A model generated the notes under the pieces. That model saw nothing but the letters and a program-made list of their open reading frames with translations, was not told the origin of the DNA and did no database searches. Source: Polynucleobacter sp. Tro8-14-1 (GTDB taxonomy: Bacteria; Pseudomonadota; Gammaproteobacteria; Burkholderiales; Burkholderiaceae). From it: 64,000 nucleotides of DNA. The position numbers and the translations under genes were made by a program. Where the stretch lies: contig NZ_JACVPX010000005.1 in NCBI RefSeq assembly GCF_018881655.1, positions 62,001 to 126,000 on the forward strand. Reading direction: 5' to 3'. Positions within the stretch are counted from its first letter, which is position 1, and the number at the start of each line of letters is the position of its first letter. Shown here piece by piece: positions 17,533 to 27,650 of the stretch.

Positions 17533-18315
17533 ATGAACGCTAAAAAAACTCAACGGATTGTTGTCAAAGTAGGATCTAGCCTAGTCACCAATAATGGTGA
17601 AGGCTTGGATCATGCTGCGATTGCAATGTGGGCTGAGCAAATGGCTGGGCTATTAAAGGCTGGTCATGAGGTATTGATGGTGAGCTCAGGTGCTATTGCT
17701 GAAGGCATGCAGCGTCTGGGTTGGACTAAGCGTCCACAAGAAATTCATCAACTGCAAGCCGCTGCTGCAGTTGGTCAAATGGGCTTGGTTCAGGTTTATG
17801 AAAGCTGTTTTGCGCGTTTCAATCTCCGCAGTGCTCAGGTCTTGCTAACCAACGCAGACTTGGCCGACTCTGAACGTAATGCAAATGCTAGAGCCACCCT
17901 CGATACTTTGTTGAAGTTGGGCGTAGTTCCCATCATTAACGAGAATGACACAGTAGTAACCGATGAAATTAAGTTTGGTGACAACGACAGCCTTGCCGCT
18001 TTAGTAACCAATTTAATTCATGCAGATCTTTTGGTGATTTTGACTGATCAAGGCGGTCTGTTTACTGCAGATCCACGTCAAAATCCAAATGCCACCTTGC
18101 TTGCGGATGCTATTGCGGGAGATCCTGCTTTAGAAAAAATGGCGGGCGGTGCCGCTAGTGAGCTCAGTAAGGGCGGTATGTTGACTAAGGTGTTGGCTGC
18201 AAAGATTGCCGTACAAACCGGCGCAGCTACCGTGATTGCCTCTGGGCGCGAACCTCATGTGCTTACTCGCTTAATGGCGGGCGAGAAAATAGGCACCTAC
18301 TTGAGTACTAAGTAA
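17533..18315 (+). CDS. proB: Glutamate 5-kinase ProB, short form without PUA domain
   Basis: ProB phosphorylates glutamate in the first step of proline synthesis. The amino-acid-kinase domain is complete: VKVGSSLV near the N-terminus, [20 protein letters not shown] and [11 protein letters not shown]. The protein ends at residue 260, right where the C-terminal PUA domain of standard ProB (about 367-377 residues) would begin; the stop is followed by no obvious PUA remnant. It lies 21 bases after obgE and is likely cotranscribed. Its pathway partner proA is at 59863, not adjacent. Confidence 0.93.
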   Translation: MNAKKTQRIVVKVGSSLVTNNGEGLDHAAIAMWAEQMAGLLKAGHEVLMVSSGAIAEGMQRLGWTKRPQEIHQLQAAAAVGQMGLVQVYESCFARFNLRSAQVLLTNADLADSERNANARATLDTLLKLGVVPIINENDTVVTDEIKFGDNDSLAALVTNLIHADLLVILTDQGGLFTADPRQNPNATLLADAIAGDPALEKMAGGAASELSKGGMLTKVLAAKIAVQTGAATVIASGREPHVLTRLMAGEKIGTYLSTK

Positions 18316-18341
18316 GCGCCACGTACGTAGATCTCAACTTT

Positions 18342-18905
18342 TTATTGAATACCGTTTGAATTGGTTGGCTTTTGCCCGCCAATAAAGCCATTCGGATTAA
18401 GAGAATGCAAAATGGTTTTGATGTTCTTTTCTTGATTGCTAAAGTTGCAAAAAGCCCCTTGCGCTAACGAAGCCTGATAGCGATTGGGTATATCGCTTTG
18501 AATATTTTTCCAGCTACCCAAAGGATTTTCTTTCCAAACACCGTTCTCTAGAGTGCCATAGAGACGCCACTGAAAAGAATCGCAGCGAATACCCTCATAT
18601 TGCGTTTGTTGGCTTCCGCTGGGGCTGCTAATAACAACAATATATCGTGTGACACCATCTGCGCCAATTAGTATCGAGTCAGTATCCACTGCAAATTTAA
18701 AGATAGTGCGCTGAGAAGCGTAAAAGGGCACTAAGGCAGATTGGTTTGGCGGATTCAGGGGCATGGCGGTAGTGCCCTCTTTGAACACCATAGGTGCAAA
18801 AGGATCTTCCCCACTAATTAGAGCATCCCCTCCGCATGAAGATAATGCAAGGCCGAGGATTGCGGTACAGCAGGAGAGGTAAAAGCGCTTCAAAGAAATA
18901 GTCAT
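18342..18905 (-). CDS. CNP1-like family lipoprotein
   Basis: The N-terminus has a signal peptide with lipobox LSSC (Cys24), so the mature protein should be lipid-anchored at the inner or outer membrane, facing the periplasm. The rest ([34 protein letters not shown]) matches the CNP1-like family, whose function is not known. It overlaps the end of rppH by 4 bases (ATGA), so both are translated from one message. Confidence 0.8.
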   Translation of the reverse strand: MTISLKRFYLSCCTAILGLALSSCGGDALISGEDPFAPMVFKEGTTAMPLNPPNQSALVPFYASQRTIFKFAVDTDSILIGADGVTRYIVVISSPSGSQQTQYEGIRCDSFQWRLYGTLENGVWKENPLGSWKNIQSDIPNRYQASLAQGAFCNFSNQEKNIKTILHSLNPNGFIGGQKPTNSNGIQ

Positions 18906-19501
18906 GTGGATTGATCGTTTGGGTTGTCGTCTTTCGGATGTTCGTGAGAGCTATCGTAAAAAGACTGAATTAAATCAAGAGGAGATCCCCAGGCAAGCTG
19001 GTGCATGCGCATGCCTCGAGAGAGGTAACGCGCTAATTCTGAAAGCGCGAGTTGATAAACTTCACGCTTAAAGCCAATGACGGCATCTAATTGAATCCAG
19101 AAGGGGACCCAGCGCCAAGCATCGAATTCGGGGTGTTCTGAAGCGCGAAGTTGGATATCGCTATCTAAACCTACTAGACGCAAGAGAAACCAAATTTGTT
19201 TTTGACCACGGTATGCTGCCCTATGGACCCGAGTGGCGTGTTGACGGCGCAAGTATTCCTCAGGGACGTCGTAGCGAAGCCAATCCCTGGTGCGTCCAAT
19301 AATTTGGACATGCTCCGGCAGTAAGCCAACCTCCTCTTGCAATTCGCGGTACATAGCCTGTTCAGGGCTTTCACCATGCTGAATCCCGCCCTGCGGGAAC
19401 TGCCACGAATGCTGCCCAACGCGTTTTCCCCAGAAAACCTCGTTACGGCTGTTGAGGAGGACAATGCCGACATTCGGGCGATACCCTTCACGGTCAAGCA
19501 T
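18902..19501 (-). CDS. rppH: RNA pyrophosphohydrolase RppH
   Basis: RppH removes pyrophosphate from the 5' end of mRNA and so starts 5'-dependent decay. The start [17 protein letters not shown] and the Nudix box at residues 38-60 are diagnostic. The 199-residue length includes a C-terminal tail beyond the 176 residues of the E. coli enzyme, rich in charged residues and probably flexible. The gene is divergent from proS with 48 bases between starts. Confidence 0.95.
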   Translation of the reverse strand: MLDREGYRPNVGIVLLNSRNEVFWGKRVGQHSWQFPQGGIQHGESPEQAMYRELQEEVGLLPEHVQIIGRTRDWLRYDVPEEYLRRQHATRVHRAAYRGQKQIWFLLRLVGLDSDIQLRASEHPEFDAWRWVPFWIQLDAVIGFKREVYQLALSELARYLSRGMRMHQLAWGSPLDLIQSFYDSSHEHPKDDNPNDQST

Positions 19502-19536
19502 GATCGTGCCTCAAATCCTTTAAAATCAACGATTTG

Positions 19537-19564
19537 ATTATATCCATACATGAAAGCATCACAA
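19537..19564 (-). promoter_or_regulatory. Candidate sigma70 promoter for rppH
   Basis: On the minus strand TTGTGA (19559-19564), a 16-base spacer and TATAAT (19537-19542) precede rppH. The -35 element lies inside the first codons of proS. The -10 is perfect and the -35 matches 4 of 6 positions, so the call is tentative. Confidence 0.45.
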
Positions 19565-21292
19565 TCATTTCTCGCCACGCTAAAAGAAGCCCCCTCCGAC
19601 GCTGAGGTGGTTTCGCACAAACTTATGGTGCGTGCAGGTTTAATTCGTAAGCTCAGCGCAGGCATTTACAACTATTTGCCGCTAGGTTTGAAGGTTATCC
19701 GTAAAGTAGAAAACATCATTCGCGAGGAAATGAATCGTGCTGGCGCAATTGAATTACTCATGCCAATGATTCAGCCTGCTGAATTGTGGCAAGAAACTGG
19801 TCGTTGGGAAAAGATGGGTCCGGAGTTGCTGCGCATCAAGGATCGCCATGATCGTGATTTTTTGATTCAGCCAACCTCTGAAGAGGTGATTACCGATTTG
19901 GCTCGCAATGAGATTAAGAGTTACAAGCAATTGCCAGTGAACTTTTATCAGATACAGACTAAGTTCCGTGATGAGCGTCGTCCGCGCTTTGGCATCATGC
20001 GTGGTCGCGAATTCAGCATGAAAGATGCTTACTCATTTGATCGTGATGTTGAGGGTCTCAAGAAATCCTATCAAATCATGTTTGATGCTTATACCCGTAT
20101 CTTTAAGCGTATGGGTCTGCAGTTCCGTGCAGTAACCGCAGACAATGGCGCCATTGGGGGCTCTGGTAGTCAAGAGTTTCACGTGATTGCTGATACTGGT
20201 GAAGATGCGATTGTGTATTGCCCTAGCTCTGACTACGCAGCTAATTTAGAGGCGGCTGAGTCTTTAGCTTTAATTGCTACACGTGCCGCTGCAACTGCTG
20301 CGATGGCCAAAGTGCCAACGCCTGACAAGACAAATTGCGCAGATGTAGCGAAGCTCTTAAATATTCCTCTTGAGAGCACAGTAAAGTCATTATTGTTTGC
20401 TGCTGATCAAGAAAAAGGTCCGGCCAAACTATTTATGTTGCTGGTGCGTGGCGACCACGAGCTTAATGAAGTGAAGGCGAGCAAGATTCCTGGCATGACA
20501 GAATCACGCTTTGCTACTGAAGCAGAAATTAAACAAGCTTGCAATGCACCAGCAGGTTATTTAGGTCCTGTTGGGGTGAGTGCTGAAGTGACTGTTGTTG
20601 CTGATCGCACCGTTGCCAATATGGCTGACTTTGTCTGTGGCGCTAACGATGCTGGTCATCACTTGACTGGCGTGAACTGGGGTCGTGATTTGCCTGAGCC
20701 TTTGGTGCTGGATATTCGTAACGCAGTGATGGGCGATCCATCACCGGATGGCAAAGGGGTTGTGGATATTTGCCGCGGTATTGAAGTCGGGCATGTATTT
20801 CAATTGGGCACTCGTTATTCGGAAGCAATGGGTTGCACTTACTTAGATCAACAGGGCAAAGCTCAGCCAATGGTGATGGGTTGTTACGGGATTGGCGTTA
20901 CTCGTTTGCTTGGTGCTGCCATTGAGCAGGGTCATGACGAGAAAGGCATTATCTGGCCAATCTCAATGGCGCCGTTCGAGGTGGTCATTTGCCCAATGGG
21001 TTACGAGAAATCAGAAGCAGTTAAAGCCGCATGCGATCAGTTGCATGACGAGCTATTAGCGGCTGGAATTGATGTGATTCTGGATGACCGGAATGAGCGC
21101 CCAGGCGCGATGTTTGCTGATTGGGAACTGATCGGAGCACCATTCCGCGTGGTGATCGGCGATCGTGGCTTGACAGACTCTCAAGTAGAATTTAAGGGCA
21201 GGACTGATGCAGAGTCCCAGAACATCCCACTAAATGACATCAAAGCAAAAGTGATTGCTGCAGTTCAAGCAGCAAAGAGCTTAGTTAATTAA
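19550..21292 (+). CDS. proS: Prolyl-tRNA synthetase
   Basis: This class II synthetase has the bacterial-type layout: catalytic core with motif 1 region near residues 45-80, motif 2 [17 protein letters not shown] (about residues 140-160), the editing INS domain (about 230-390), then motif 3 and a C-terminal anticodon-binding domain. The 580-residue length is standard for the prokaryotic long form, which clears mis-charged Ala-tRNA(Pro). It is transcribed alone, and its stop codon abuts that of ffh. Confidence 0.97.
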   Translation: MKASQSFLATLKEAPSDAEVVSHKLMVRAGLIRKLSAGIYNYLPLGLKVIRKVENIIREEMNRAGAIELLMPMIQPAELWQETGRWEKMGPELLRIKDRHDRDFLIQPTSEEVITDLARNEIKSYKQLPVNFYQIQTKFRDERRPRFGIMRGREFSMKDAYSFDRDVEGLKKSYQIMFDAYTRIFKRMGLQFRAVTADNGAIGGSGSQEFHVIADTGEDAIVYCPSSDYAANLEAAESLALIATRAAATAAMAKVPTPDKTNCADVAKLLNIPLESTVKSLLFAADQEKGPAKLFMLLVRGDHELNEVKASKIPGMTESRFATEAEIKQACNAPAGYLGPVGVSAEVTVVADRTVANMADFVCGANDAGHHLTGVNWGRDLPEPLVLDIRNAVMGDPSPDGKGVVDICRGIEVGHVFQLGTRYSEAMGCTYLDQQGKAQPMVMGCYGIGVTRLLGAAIEQGHDEKGIIWPISMAPFEVVICPMGYEKSEAVKAACDQLHDELLAAGIDVILDDRNERPGAMFADWELIGAPFRVVIGDRGLTDSQVEFKGRTDAESQNIPLNDIKAKVIAAVQAAKSLVN

Positions 21293-22675
21293 TTATTTCT
21301 TGAAGAGCCCGCCAATACCCTTGGCGGCTCCTTTTGCAGCCATGGTGGCCATGGTGCGCGCCATTTTTCCACCCTTGAATTGCTTCATCATGGTTTGCAT
21401 TTGCTCGAACTGAGCTAGCAGGCGATTGACCTCTTGCACTTCTACGCCGGAGCCGGCAGCAATGCGACGCTTACGACTGGCTTTAAGTAATTCAGGCTTT
21501 CTGCGCTCGCGAGGAGTCATGCTATCAATAATGCCGCGCATACGCGTAGTTTGTTTATCTGCATTGCTGAGATTTGCTTTGGAGGCAGCTTGCGCCATTT
21601 GGCTGGGTAATTTGTCCATCAAGCTCGCCATGCCACCCATCTTTTGCATTTGCATCAGTTGATCTCGAAAATCTTCTAGATCAAAACCACCTTTAGAAAT
21701 CTTGCTAGCTAATTTTTCTGCTTTGGCAACGTCAACGTGTTGCTGGGCTTGCTCAACTAGAGCCAGAATATCGCCCATGCCCAGAATGCGATTGGCCATG
21801 CGTTCAGCATCAAATGCCTCTAGACCATCCATCTTCTCGGCGACACCGATAAATTTGAGTGGAACACCGGTTACTTGGCGTACTGAAAGCGCCGCACCAC
21901 CGCGAGAGTCACCATCTAGCTTAGTTAGGATCACGCCGGTGAGTGGGAGCGCTTCATGGAAGGCTTTAGCGGTATTGACGGCATCTTGACCAAGCATGGC
22001 GTCAACTACGAACAAGGTTTCGATTGGATTGAGGCTGGCATGCAAAGTTTTGATTTCTTGCATGAGCGCTTCATCAATACCAAGACGTCCTGCAGTATCC
22101 ACAATCACTACATCAAAGTAATGGCGGCGTGCCCAATCTAGGGCAGCTACAGCAATGTCATTTGGTTTTTGACTAATGTCGCTCGGAAAAAACTCGGCGC
22201 CAACCTGCTTGGTAACAGTTTCTAGTTGCTCAATCGCAGCTGGACGATAGACGTCACAAGAAACAGTCAGAACCTTCTTTTTCTTTTTTTCTTGCAACCA
22301 CTTGGCGAGTTTGCCAACCGATGTCGTTTTACCCGCACCTTGTAAGCCGGCCATCAAGATGACTGCGGGAGGTTGGGTAGCGAGATTGAGTTCGCCACTT
22401 TGATTGGTGTCGCCCATCATGACTTGGGCGAGCTCACGTTGAACTACGCCAACCAAAGCTTGTCCAGGGCTGAGGCTTCCAACCACTTCCTCGCCAAGGG
22501 CTTTAAATTTGATTTGCTCAAGTAGTGACTTCACTACTGGCAGCGCTACGTCGGCCTCTAGCAGGGCTAAACGGATTTCCCGCAGCATTTCTGCAGTATT
22601 GTTTTCAGTGAGGCGGGCTTGGCCCCGCATTGTTTTAACAACGCGTGATAGGCGGTCGGTGAGGTTTTCTAGCAT
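21293..22675 (-). CDS. ffh: Signal recognition particle protein Ffh (SRP54)
   Basis: Ffh binds signal sequences of nascent inner-membrane proteins and, with 4.5S RNA, delivers ribosomes to FtsY. The N domain is followed by the G domain with GLQGAGKT (110-117), DTAGRLG and TKLDGDSRGG, then a methionine-rich M domain with QMQKMGGMASLMDKLP. The 460-residue length is usual. It converges with proS without any gap (stops at 21290-21292 and 21293-21295), so any terminator must lie inside the neighbouring coding sequence or be factor-dependent. Confidence 0.97.
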   Translation of the reverse strand: MLENLTDRLSRVVKTMRGQARLTENNTAEMLREIRLALLEADVALPVVKSLLEQIKFKALGEEVVGSLSPGQALVGVVQRELAQVMMGDTNQSGELNLATQPPAVILMAGLQGAGKTTSVGKLAKWLQEKKKKKVLTVSCDVYRPAAIEQLETVTKQVGAEFFPSDISQKPNDIAVAALDWARRHYFDVVIVDTAGRLGIDEALMQEIKTLHASLNPIETLFVVDAMLGQDAVNTAKAFHEALPLTGVILTKLDGDSRGGAALSVRQVTGVPLKFIGVAEKMDGLEAFDAERMANRILGMGDILALVEQAQQHVDVAKAEKLASKISKGGFDLEDFRDQLMQMQKMGGMASLMDKLPSQMAQAASKANLSNADKQTTRMRGIIDSMTPRERRKPELLKASRKRRIAAGSGVEVQEVNRLLAQFEQMQTMMKQFKGGKMARTMATMAAKGAAKGIGGLFKK

Positions 22676-22695
22676 TTATCGATTAGACTTTCCAG

Positions 22696-23544
22696 ATGGA
22701 TATTTTAGGTTACTCAAGTTACGGATGGCTCCCTTCTGCACTTTATTTAGTGCTTTTGCTGGTTTTGAGCTTCAAAGCCAAGAGCGGCGTGGAGTCTGGA
22801 CTCTCTAGCGCTCTGGTACAGGCTGCTATTTTTGTGATTTTGGTGATTCATGGGGTGCAATTGCATGACTCAGTTTTCACTCCCCAAGGCTTTGTATTTG
22901 GTTTTGCGCAAGATTTATCCTTGATTGCTTGGGTTGGCCTAGCCTTTTATTGGTTTCAATCTTGGTTTTTACCTATCTCAAGCTTACGTTGGATGTCCTT
23001 AATGTTTGCGCTCATTTGTGCATTTCTGCCGACTGTTTTTCCAGGAACCTTACTTTCACCTAAAGCGGTTTCAGATCCTTGGTTTAAGGGGCACTTCGTG
23101 GTGGCTACTGTTTCAGTGGGCTTACTGAGTCTGGCGGCGATGCATGCCATGCTCATGAGCGTTCAGGATCGCGCGTTGCATCGTCAGTTGGCAATCATTC
23201 CGAATGGCCGCCTTGCTCATTGGTTGGAGGATCTACCTCCGCTCATGACGATGGAGAGTCTTTTGTTCAATTTGCTTTATGTTGGTTTTGCACTTTTGAG
23301 TTTGACGGTCTTCTCAGGCCTACTCTTTTCGCAAACGCTGTTTGGCAAACCTTTAATGTTTGATCACAAAACCATTTTTGCTTTGGTCTCCTGGTTTTTG
23401 TTTGCCGGTCTTTTGATAGCGCGTTGGCGAGTGGGGCTGCGTGGCAGAGCTGCTATTCGATGGGTATTAAGTGCTTATACCGCTTTGTTGCTTGCATATG
23501 TCGGCAGTCGTTTTGTAGTTGAAGTCATTCTGCAGAGAGCTTAA
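22696..23544 (+). CDS. Cytochrome c assembly / YpjD-like inner-membrane protein
   Basis: The 282-residue protein has about eight hydrophobic helices and the cytochrome-c-assembly (CcsA/HemX-like) family pattern, including the conserved histidines in KGHFVVATVSVGLLSLAAMH. E. coli YpjD is the closest named type I recall; its exact function is not settled, and heme handling is inferred from the family. It is divergent from ffh with only 20 bases between start codons, so its promoter must overlap the ffh coding region. The next gene starts 3 bases after its stop. Confidence 0.85.
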   Translation: MDILGYSSYGWLPSALYLVLLLVLSFKAKSGVESGLSSALVQAAIFVILVIHGVQLHDSVFTPQGFVFGFAQDLSLIAWVGLAFYWFQSWFLPISSLRWMSLMFALICAFLPTVFPGTLLSPKAVSDPWFKGHFVVATVSVGLLSLAAMHAMLMSVQDRALHRQLAIIPNGRLAHWLEDLPPLMTMESLLFNLLYVGFALLSLTVFSGLLFSQTLFGKPLMFDHKTIFALVSWFLFAGLLIARWRVGLRGRAAIRWVLSAYTALLLAYVGSRFVVEVILQRA

Positions 23545-23547
23545 CCA

Positions 23548-24366
23548 TTGTTTAAGTGGCTTTTATTATTTGCAGGGGCTGGCCTTTTTTATCTTTGGAT
23601 TAAGGGTAAGAAGCAAGCACAGTTCAACGCAGAAAACTCCCCTAAACCCAATAGAAATAAGCCTGAGAAGGTGACTGTACCGGAGGTGATGGTGCAGTGT
23701 CAGTGCTGTAAGGTGCACTTACCTAAGTCAGAAGCATTCACTTGTGAAGACCGTTTTTATTGCTCAAAAGCACATCTTCATGCCCTAGATTCGGATGGTT
23801 GGGTTGGCGATGCGCAATGGAGAATTTCACCTAACCAAGACCTTAGACCAGAAAATGTTATTCTTGATCTAGTTGTGATTCATCACATTAGTCTTCCGCC
23901 AGGTGAATTCAGAAATCAATCGTCTAGTCAGCATATTGTTGATTTTTTCCAAAATAAGCTGGACCCTAACAAGCATCCTTATTTTGCTGAGATTGCCGAT
24001 CAAAAGGTATCCAGCCATTTTTTGATTGCCCGCTCTGGAGATTTAATTCAGTTTGTCTCTACGCAGTACAAGGCTTGGCACGCTGGTGTTTCATCATTTT
24101 TTGGCAGGGAAAGGTGCAATGACTTTTCGATTGGTATTGAGATGGAGGGGGATGGCGATTCGCCATTTGAAGTTGCTCAGTATCAAGTCTTGGTAAATCT
24201 CATTGCGAAATTGGCAGTCACATATCCTCATTTGCAATTTGCGGGACACAGCGACATTGCGCCTGATCGCAAAACCGATCCTGGAATTTATTTTGACTGG
24301 AAAAAGTTCCAAAAAGAGACAAGCATTCCTCTTGAACGACTGCCTTTTGGTCTAAGCCCTCGATAG
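23548..24366 (+). CDS. ampD: PP0621-type membrane domain fused to AmpD (1,6-anhydro-N-acetylmuramyl-L-alanine amidase)
   Basis: Residues 3-18 form a hydrophobic helix followed by KGKK. A cysteine cluster (Cys51, 53, 54, 66, 72, ending FYCSKAHL) looks like the PP0621-family treble-clef domain. From about residue 90 the protein is AmpD, with zinc ligands in VVIHHIS (His112/113), GHSD (His234) and TDPG (Asp244). AmpD trims anhydro-muropeptides during cell-wall recycling in the cytoplasm; the positive residues after the helix also place it inside. The start is TTG at 23548; no ATG lies before the cysteine cluster. It is tightly coupled to the upstream gene. Confidence 0.86.
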   Translation: MFKWLLLFAGAGLFYLWIKGKKQAQFNAENSPKPNRNKPEKVTVPEVMVQCQCCKVHLPKSEAFTCEDRFYCSKAHLHALDSDGWVGDAQWRISPNQDLRPENVILDLVVIHHISLPPGEFRNQSSSQHIVDFFQNKLDPNKHPYFAEIADQKVSSHFLIARSGDLIQFVSTQYKAWHAGVSSFFGRERCNDFSIGIEMEGDGDSPFEVAQYQVLVNLIAKLAVTYPHLQFAGHSDIAPDRKTDPGIYFDWKKFQKETSIPLERLPFGLSPR

Positions 24367-24501
24367 TCTTCCTTTTGTATGTGAGCGTACGCTTACTTTT
24401 TTAGCCTTTGTCTAAAACGGGCCAAAAAATTCGCACCAAAATGACCCCAAAATAAGTGGAAAACTTAGTAAAAGTACTAATAAATATTTGTCATAAATGG
24501 C

Positions 24502-24530
24502 TTACCAATTATCAAATATTTCCCTATACT
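24502..24530 (+). promoter_or_regulatory. Candidate sigma70 promoter of nrdAB
   Basis: TTACCA (24502-24507), a 17-base spacer and TATACT (24525-24530) match 4 and 5 of 6 consensus positions. The -10 box lies inside the first NrdR box, as expected for a repressed ribonucleotide reductase promoter. The leader to the nrdA ATG would be about 105 bases. Confidence 0.6.
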
Positions 24531-24536
24531 TAGTGC
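24521..24536 (+). promoter_or_regulatory. NrdR box 1 (upstream operator half)
   Basis: The 16 bases TCCCTATACTTAGTGC keep the CTA...TAGTG core of the NrdR consensus (about ACACWATATATWGTGT). It overlaps the putative -10 box and lies exactly 31 bases upstream of box 2, the classical three-helical-turn spacing of NrdR operators. Confidence 0.75.
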
Positions 24537-24551
24537 CTAATGCACTTCAAG

Positions 24552-24567
24552 ACACTAGATGTAGTGT
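24552..24567 (+). promoter_or_regulatory. NrdR box 2
   Basis: The 16 bases ACACTAGATGTAGTGT form a perfect 6-bp inverted repeat (ACACTA / TAGTGT) and match the NrdR consensus at nearly all positions. NrdR is the ATP/dATP-sensing repressor of bacterial ribonucleotide reductase genes. Confidence 0.82.
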
Positions 24568-24640
24568 TTGAATCCAGCAATACCCCATTGTTTTTTAACG
24601 ATATTTTGTCCAAATAACTATATATATACGCAGGAGCAAC

Positions 24641-27607
24641 ATGACATACGCTAATCCACAGACAGCAGGCCAACCAGCTGGAGCGAATAACCCAGGAATG
24701 AGTCCTGCAGGGGCGGTAAACCAAGCTCCTTCTGCCAGCTTTGTGGCTGGTGGTGTTGGTGGCACGCAGGCAACCCAATTGTCTGATTACAAAATTATTC
24801 GCCGTAATGGCTCAGTTGTAGCATTTGAGCCATCCAAAATTGCGATTGCAGTAACGAAGGCATTTTTAGCGGTCAATGGTGGACAAGGTGCTGCATCAGC
24901 ACGTGTTCGCGAACAAGTAGAGCAGTTGACCCACTCTGTTGTGCGCGCGTTGTTGCGTAGTCGCCCAAATGGCGGAACTTTCCATATCGAAGATATTCAA
25001 GACCAAGTTGAATTGGCTTTGATGCGTAGTGGTGAGCACAACGTTGCTCGTGCTTACGTTCTCTATCGTGAAAAGCGCAATCAAGAGCGTGCTGCTCAGC
25101 AAGAAGTTTCCCAGGAAGCGCAAACTGCGAATCAAGCTGGCGAGTCTGGCATCAAGGTAACTGACAACGGTGTTGAGAAGTGGCTTGATATGGCCGCTTT
25201 GCGTACTGTGATTGAGGCGGCCTGCGAAGGTTTGGGTACTCATATTGACGCTACTCCAATCATTACTGAGACTATCAAGAACTTGTACGACGGCGTACCA
25301 ATGGCGCAGGTGTATGACTCCGCTATTTTGGCTTCCCGTACTTTGATTGAAAAAGATCCGGCATACAGCCAAGTAACAGCACGCATCTTGATGCACGTGA
25401 TTCGTAAAGAAATCTTTGGCAAGGAAGTATTGCAAGGCGATACACAAGCTGAATACAGCACTTACTTTGCGAAGTACATCAATGAAGGTATCTCTGCTGA
25501 GTTGCTGGACCCACGCATGCGTGAGTTTGACTTGCCACGCTTGGCTGCAGCCTTGAATGCCAGCCGTGACTTGCAATTTAACTATCTCGGCTTGCAAACT
25601 TTGTATGACCGCTATTTCTTGCATATTGAAGAGCGTCGTATTGAAATGCCACAGGCTTTCTTTATGCGCGTCGCAATGGGTTTGTCTTTGAATGAGATGG
25701 ATCGCGAACGTCGTGCAATCGAGTTCTATGAAATCCTCTCTACATTTGATTTCATGTCCAGCACACCAACGTTGTTCAACTCAGCAACTACTCGTCCACA
25801 GCTTTCTAGCTGCTACTTGACGACTGTAGATGATGATTTGGATGGAATTTACGAAGCATTGAAAGAAAATGCTTTGTTGTCTAAGTTTGCTGGTGGTTTG
25901 GGCAATGACTGGACTAACGTTCGTGCGTTGGGAAGCCATATCAAGGGAACTAACGGTAAATCACAGGGTGTTGTGCCATTCTTGAAGGTAGTGAACGACA
26001 CTGCTGTTGCTGTGAACCAAGGTGGTAAGCGTAAGGGCGCAGTTTGTGCCTACCTGGAAACATGGCACTTAGATATCGAAGAGTTCTTGGAGTTGCGTAA
26101 GAACACTGGTGACGACCGTCGTCGCACCCACGATATGAATACCTCAAACTGGATTCCTGATTTGTTCATGAAGCGTGTAATGGAAGGTGGCGATTGGACT
26201 TTGTTCTCGCCATCCAACACTCCAGATTTGCATGACAAATTCGGTAGAGCATTTGAAGAGGCTTATGTTGCCTATGAGCAAAAAGCGGATCGTGGTGAAT
26301 TGAAGCCATTCCGCCGTATTCCAGCGCAACAGTTATGGCGCAAGATGCTCGGTATGTTGTTTGAAACTGGTCACCCATGGATTACTTTCAAAGATCCTTG
26401 CAATATTCGTAGCCCACAGCAGCATGTCGGTGTAGTTCACTCATCTAACCTCTGTACTGAGATCACCCTCAATACAAACGAGACTGAGATTGCGGTTTGT
26501 AACTTGGGCTCTGTGAACTTAACTGCTCACATGACTACAGATGCCAATGGCAAGATGATTTTGGATCACGAGAAGCTCCAAAGAACTGTTCGTACTGCAA
26601 TGCGTATGTTGGATAACGTGATTGATATCAACTACTATGCAGTAGCTAAAGCGCGTAACTCCAACTTGAAGCACCGTCCAGTGGGTATGGGCATCATGGG
26701 CTTCCAGGATTGCTTGCATATGCAGCGTATTCCTTATGCTAGCGATGAGGCTGTGAAGTTTGCTGACTCTTCAATGGAAGCAGTTTGCTACTACGCATAC
26801 CAAGCATCCAATGAATTGGCTGAAGAGCGCGGCGTTTACAGCACCTACAAAGGTTCCTTATGGGATCGCGGCATTCTCCCGCAGGATTCAGTAGCCATGT
26901 TGGCGGCCGAGCGCGGTGGTTATGTAGAGGTGGATAACTCCTCTACTATGGATTGGAGTGGTTTACGTGCACGTATCAAGCAACACGGTATGCGCAACTC
27001 CAATTGCGTGGCAATTGCGCCAACAGCTACGATTTCAAATATTATTGGTGTTTCAGCTTGCATCGAGCCTACATTCCAGAACTTGTTTGTGAAATCCAAC
27101 CTTTCAGGCGAATTCACAGTGGTAAACGAGTACTTGGTGCGCGATTTGAAAGATCGTGGTCTTTGGGATGAAGTGATGATTGCTGACTTGAAGTACTTTG
27201 ACGGCACCTTATCCAAAATCGACCGCATTCCACAAGATTTGCGTGATTTGTATGCAACTGCTTTCGAAGTGGAGCCAAGTTGGTTGGTTGAAGCTGCTTC
27301 ACGTCGTCAGAAATGGATCGACCAAGCTCAATCACTCAACATCTACATGGGTGGCGCTTCCGGTAAGAAATTGGATGACACCTATAAGTTGGCTTGGTTG
27401 CGTGGCTTGAAAACCACTTATTACCTCCGCACAATGGCTGCAACTCACGTTGAAAAATCAACCGTTGCTAGTGGTCAGTTGAACTCTGTTTCTAGCGGTG
27501 GTGGCGTAAATGGTACGGATGCAGCAGCTGCACAAGAAGCTGATGGCCCAGTTTGCACAATGCGCCCAGGCGATGCTGGTTTCGAAGAATGTGAAGCATG
27601 TCAATAA
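24641..27607 (+). CDS. nrdA: Ribonucleoside-diphosphate reductase subunit alpha (class Ia)
   Basis: NrdA reduces ribonucleotides to deoxyribonucleotides. After a low-complexity leader of about 48 residues (Ala, Gly, Pro, Gln-rich) comes an ATP-cone allosteric domain (SDYKIIRRNGSVVAFEPSKI), then the catalytic barrel with APTATISNIIGVSACIEP, and a C-terminal redox pair CEAC (residues 984-987) that re-reduces the active site. At 988 residues it is far longer than E. coli NrdA (761), as I recall for Burkholderiales. GCAGGAG precedes the ATG. It forms an operon with nrdB 43 bases downstream and has NrdR boxes upstream. Confidence 0.97.
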   Translation: MTYANPQTAGQPAGANNPGMSPAGAVNQAPSASFVAGGVGGTQATQLSDYKIIRRNGSVVAFEPSKIAIAVTKAFLAVNGGQGAASARVREQVEQLTHSVVRALLRSRPNGGTFHIEDIQDQVELALMRSGEHNVARAYVLYREKRNQERAAQQEVSQEAQTANQAGESGIKVTDNGVEKWLDMAALRTVIEAACEGLGTHIDATPIITETIKNLYDGVPMAQVYDSAILASRTLIEKDPAYSQVTARILMHVIRKEIFGKEVLQGDTQAEYSTYFAKYINEGISAELLDPRMREFDLPRLAAALNASRDLQFNYLGLQTLYDRYFLHIEERRIEMPQAFFMRVAMGLSLNEMDRERRAIEFYEILSTFDFMSSTPTLFNSATTRPQLSSCYLTTVDDDLDGIYEALKENALLSKFAGGLGNDWTNVRALGSHIKGTNGKSQGVVPFLKVVNDTAVAVNQGGKRKGAVCAYLETWHLDIEEFLELRKNTGDDRRRTHDMNTSNWIPDLFMKRVMEGGDWTLFSPSNTPDLHDKFGRAFEEAYVAYEQKADRGELKPFRRIPAQQLWRKMLGMLFETGHPWITFKDPCNIRSPQQHVGVVHSSNLCTEITLNTNETEIAVCNLGSVNLTAHMTTDANGKMILDHEKLQRTVRTAMRMLDNVIDINYYAVAKARNSNLKHRPVGMGIMGFQDCLHMQRIPYASDEAVKFADSSMEAVCYYAYQASNELAEERGVYSTYKGSLWDRGILPQDSVAMLAAERGGYVEVDNSSTMDWSGLRARIKQHGMRNSNCVAIAPTATISNIIGVSACIEPTFQNLFVKSNLSGEFTVVNEYLVRDLKDRGLWDEVMIADLKYFDGTLSKIDRIPQDLRDLYATAFEVEPSWLVEAASRRQKWIDQAQSLNIYMGGASGKKLDDTYKLAWLRGLKTTYYLRTMAATHVEKSTVASGQLNSVSSGGGVNGTDAAAAQEADGPVCTMRPGDAGFEECEACQ

Positions 27608-27650
27608 GCGATTTGCTTATTGGTCGGAATAGAAGAATTAGGAGAAAGTT

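Noticed and set aside
24440..24475. Possible DnaA box upstream of nrdA
   Set aside because: The best match (complement TTTTCCACT) differs from the consensus at two positions and stands alone.
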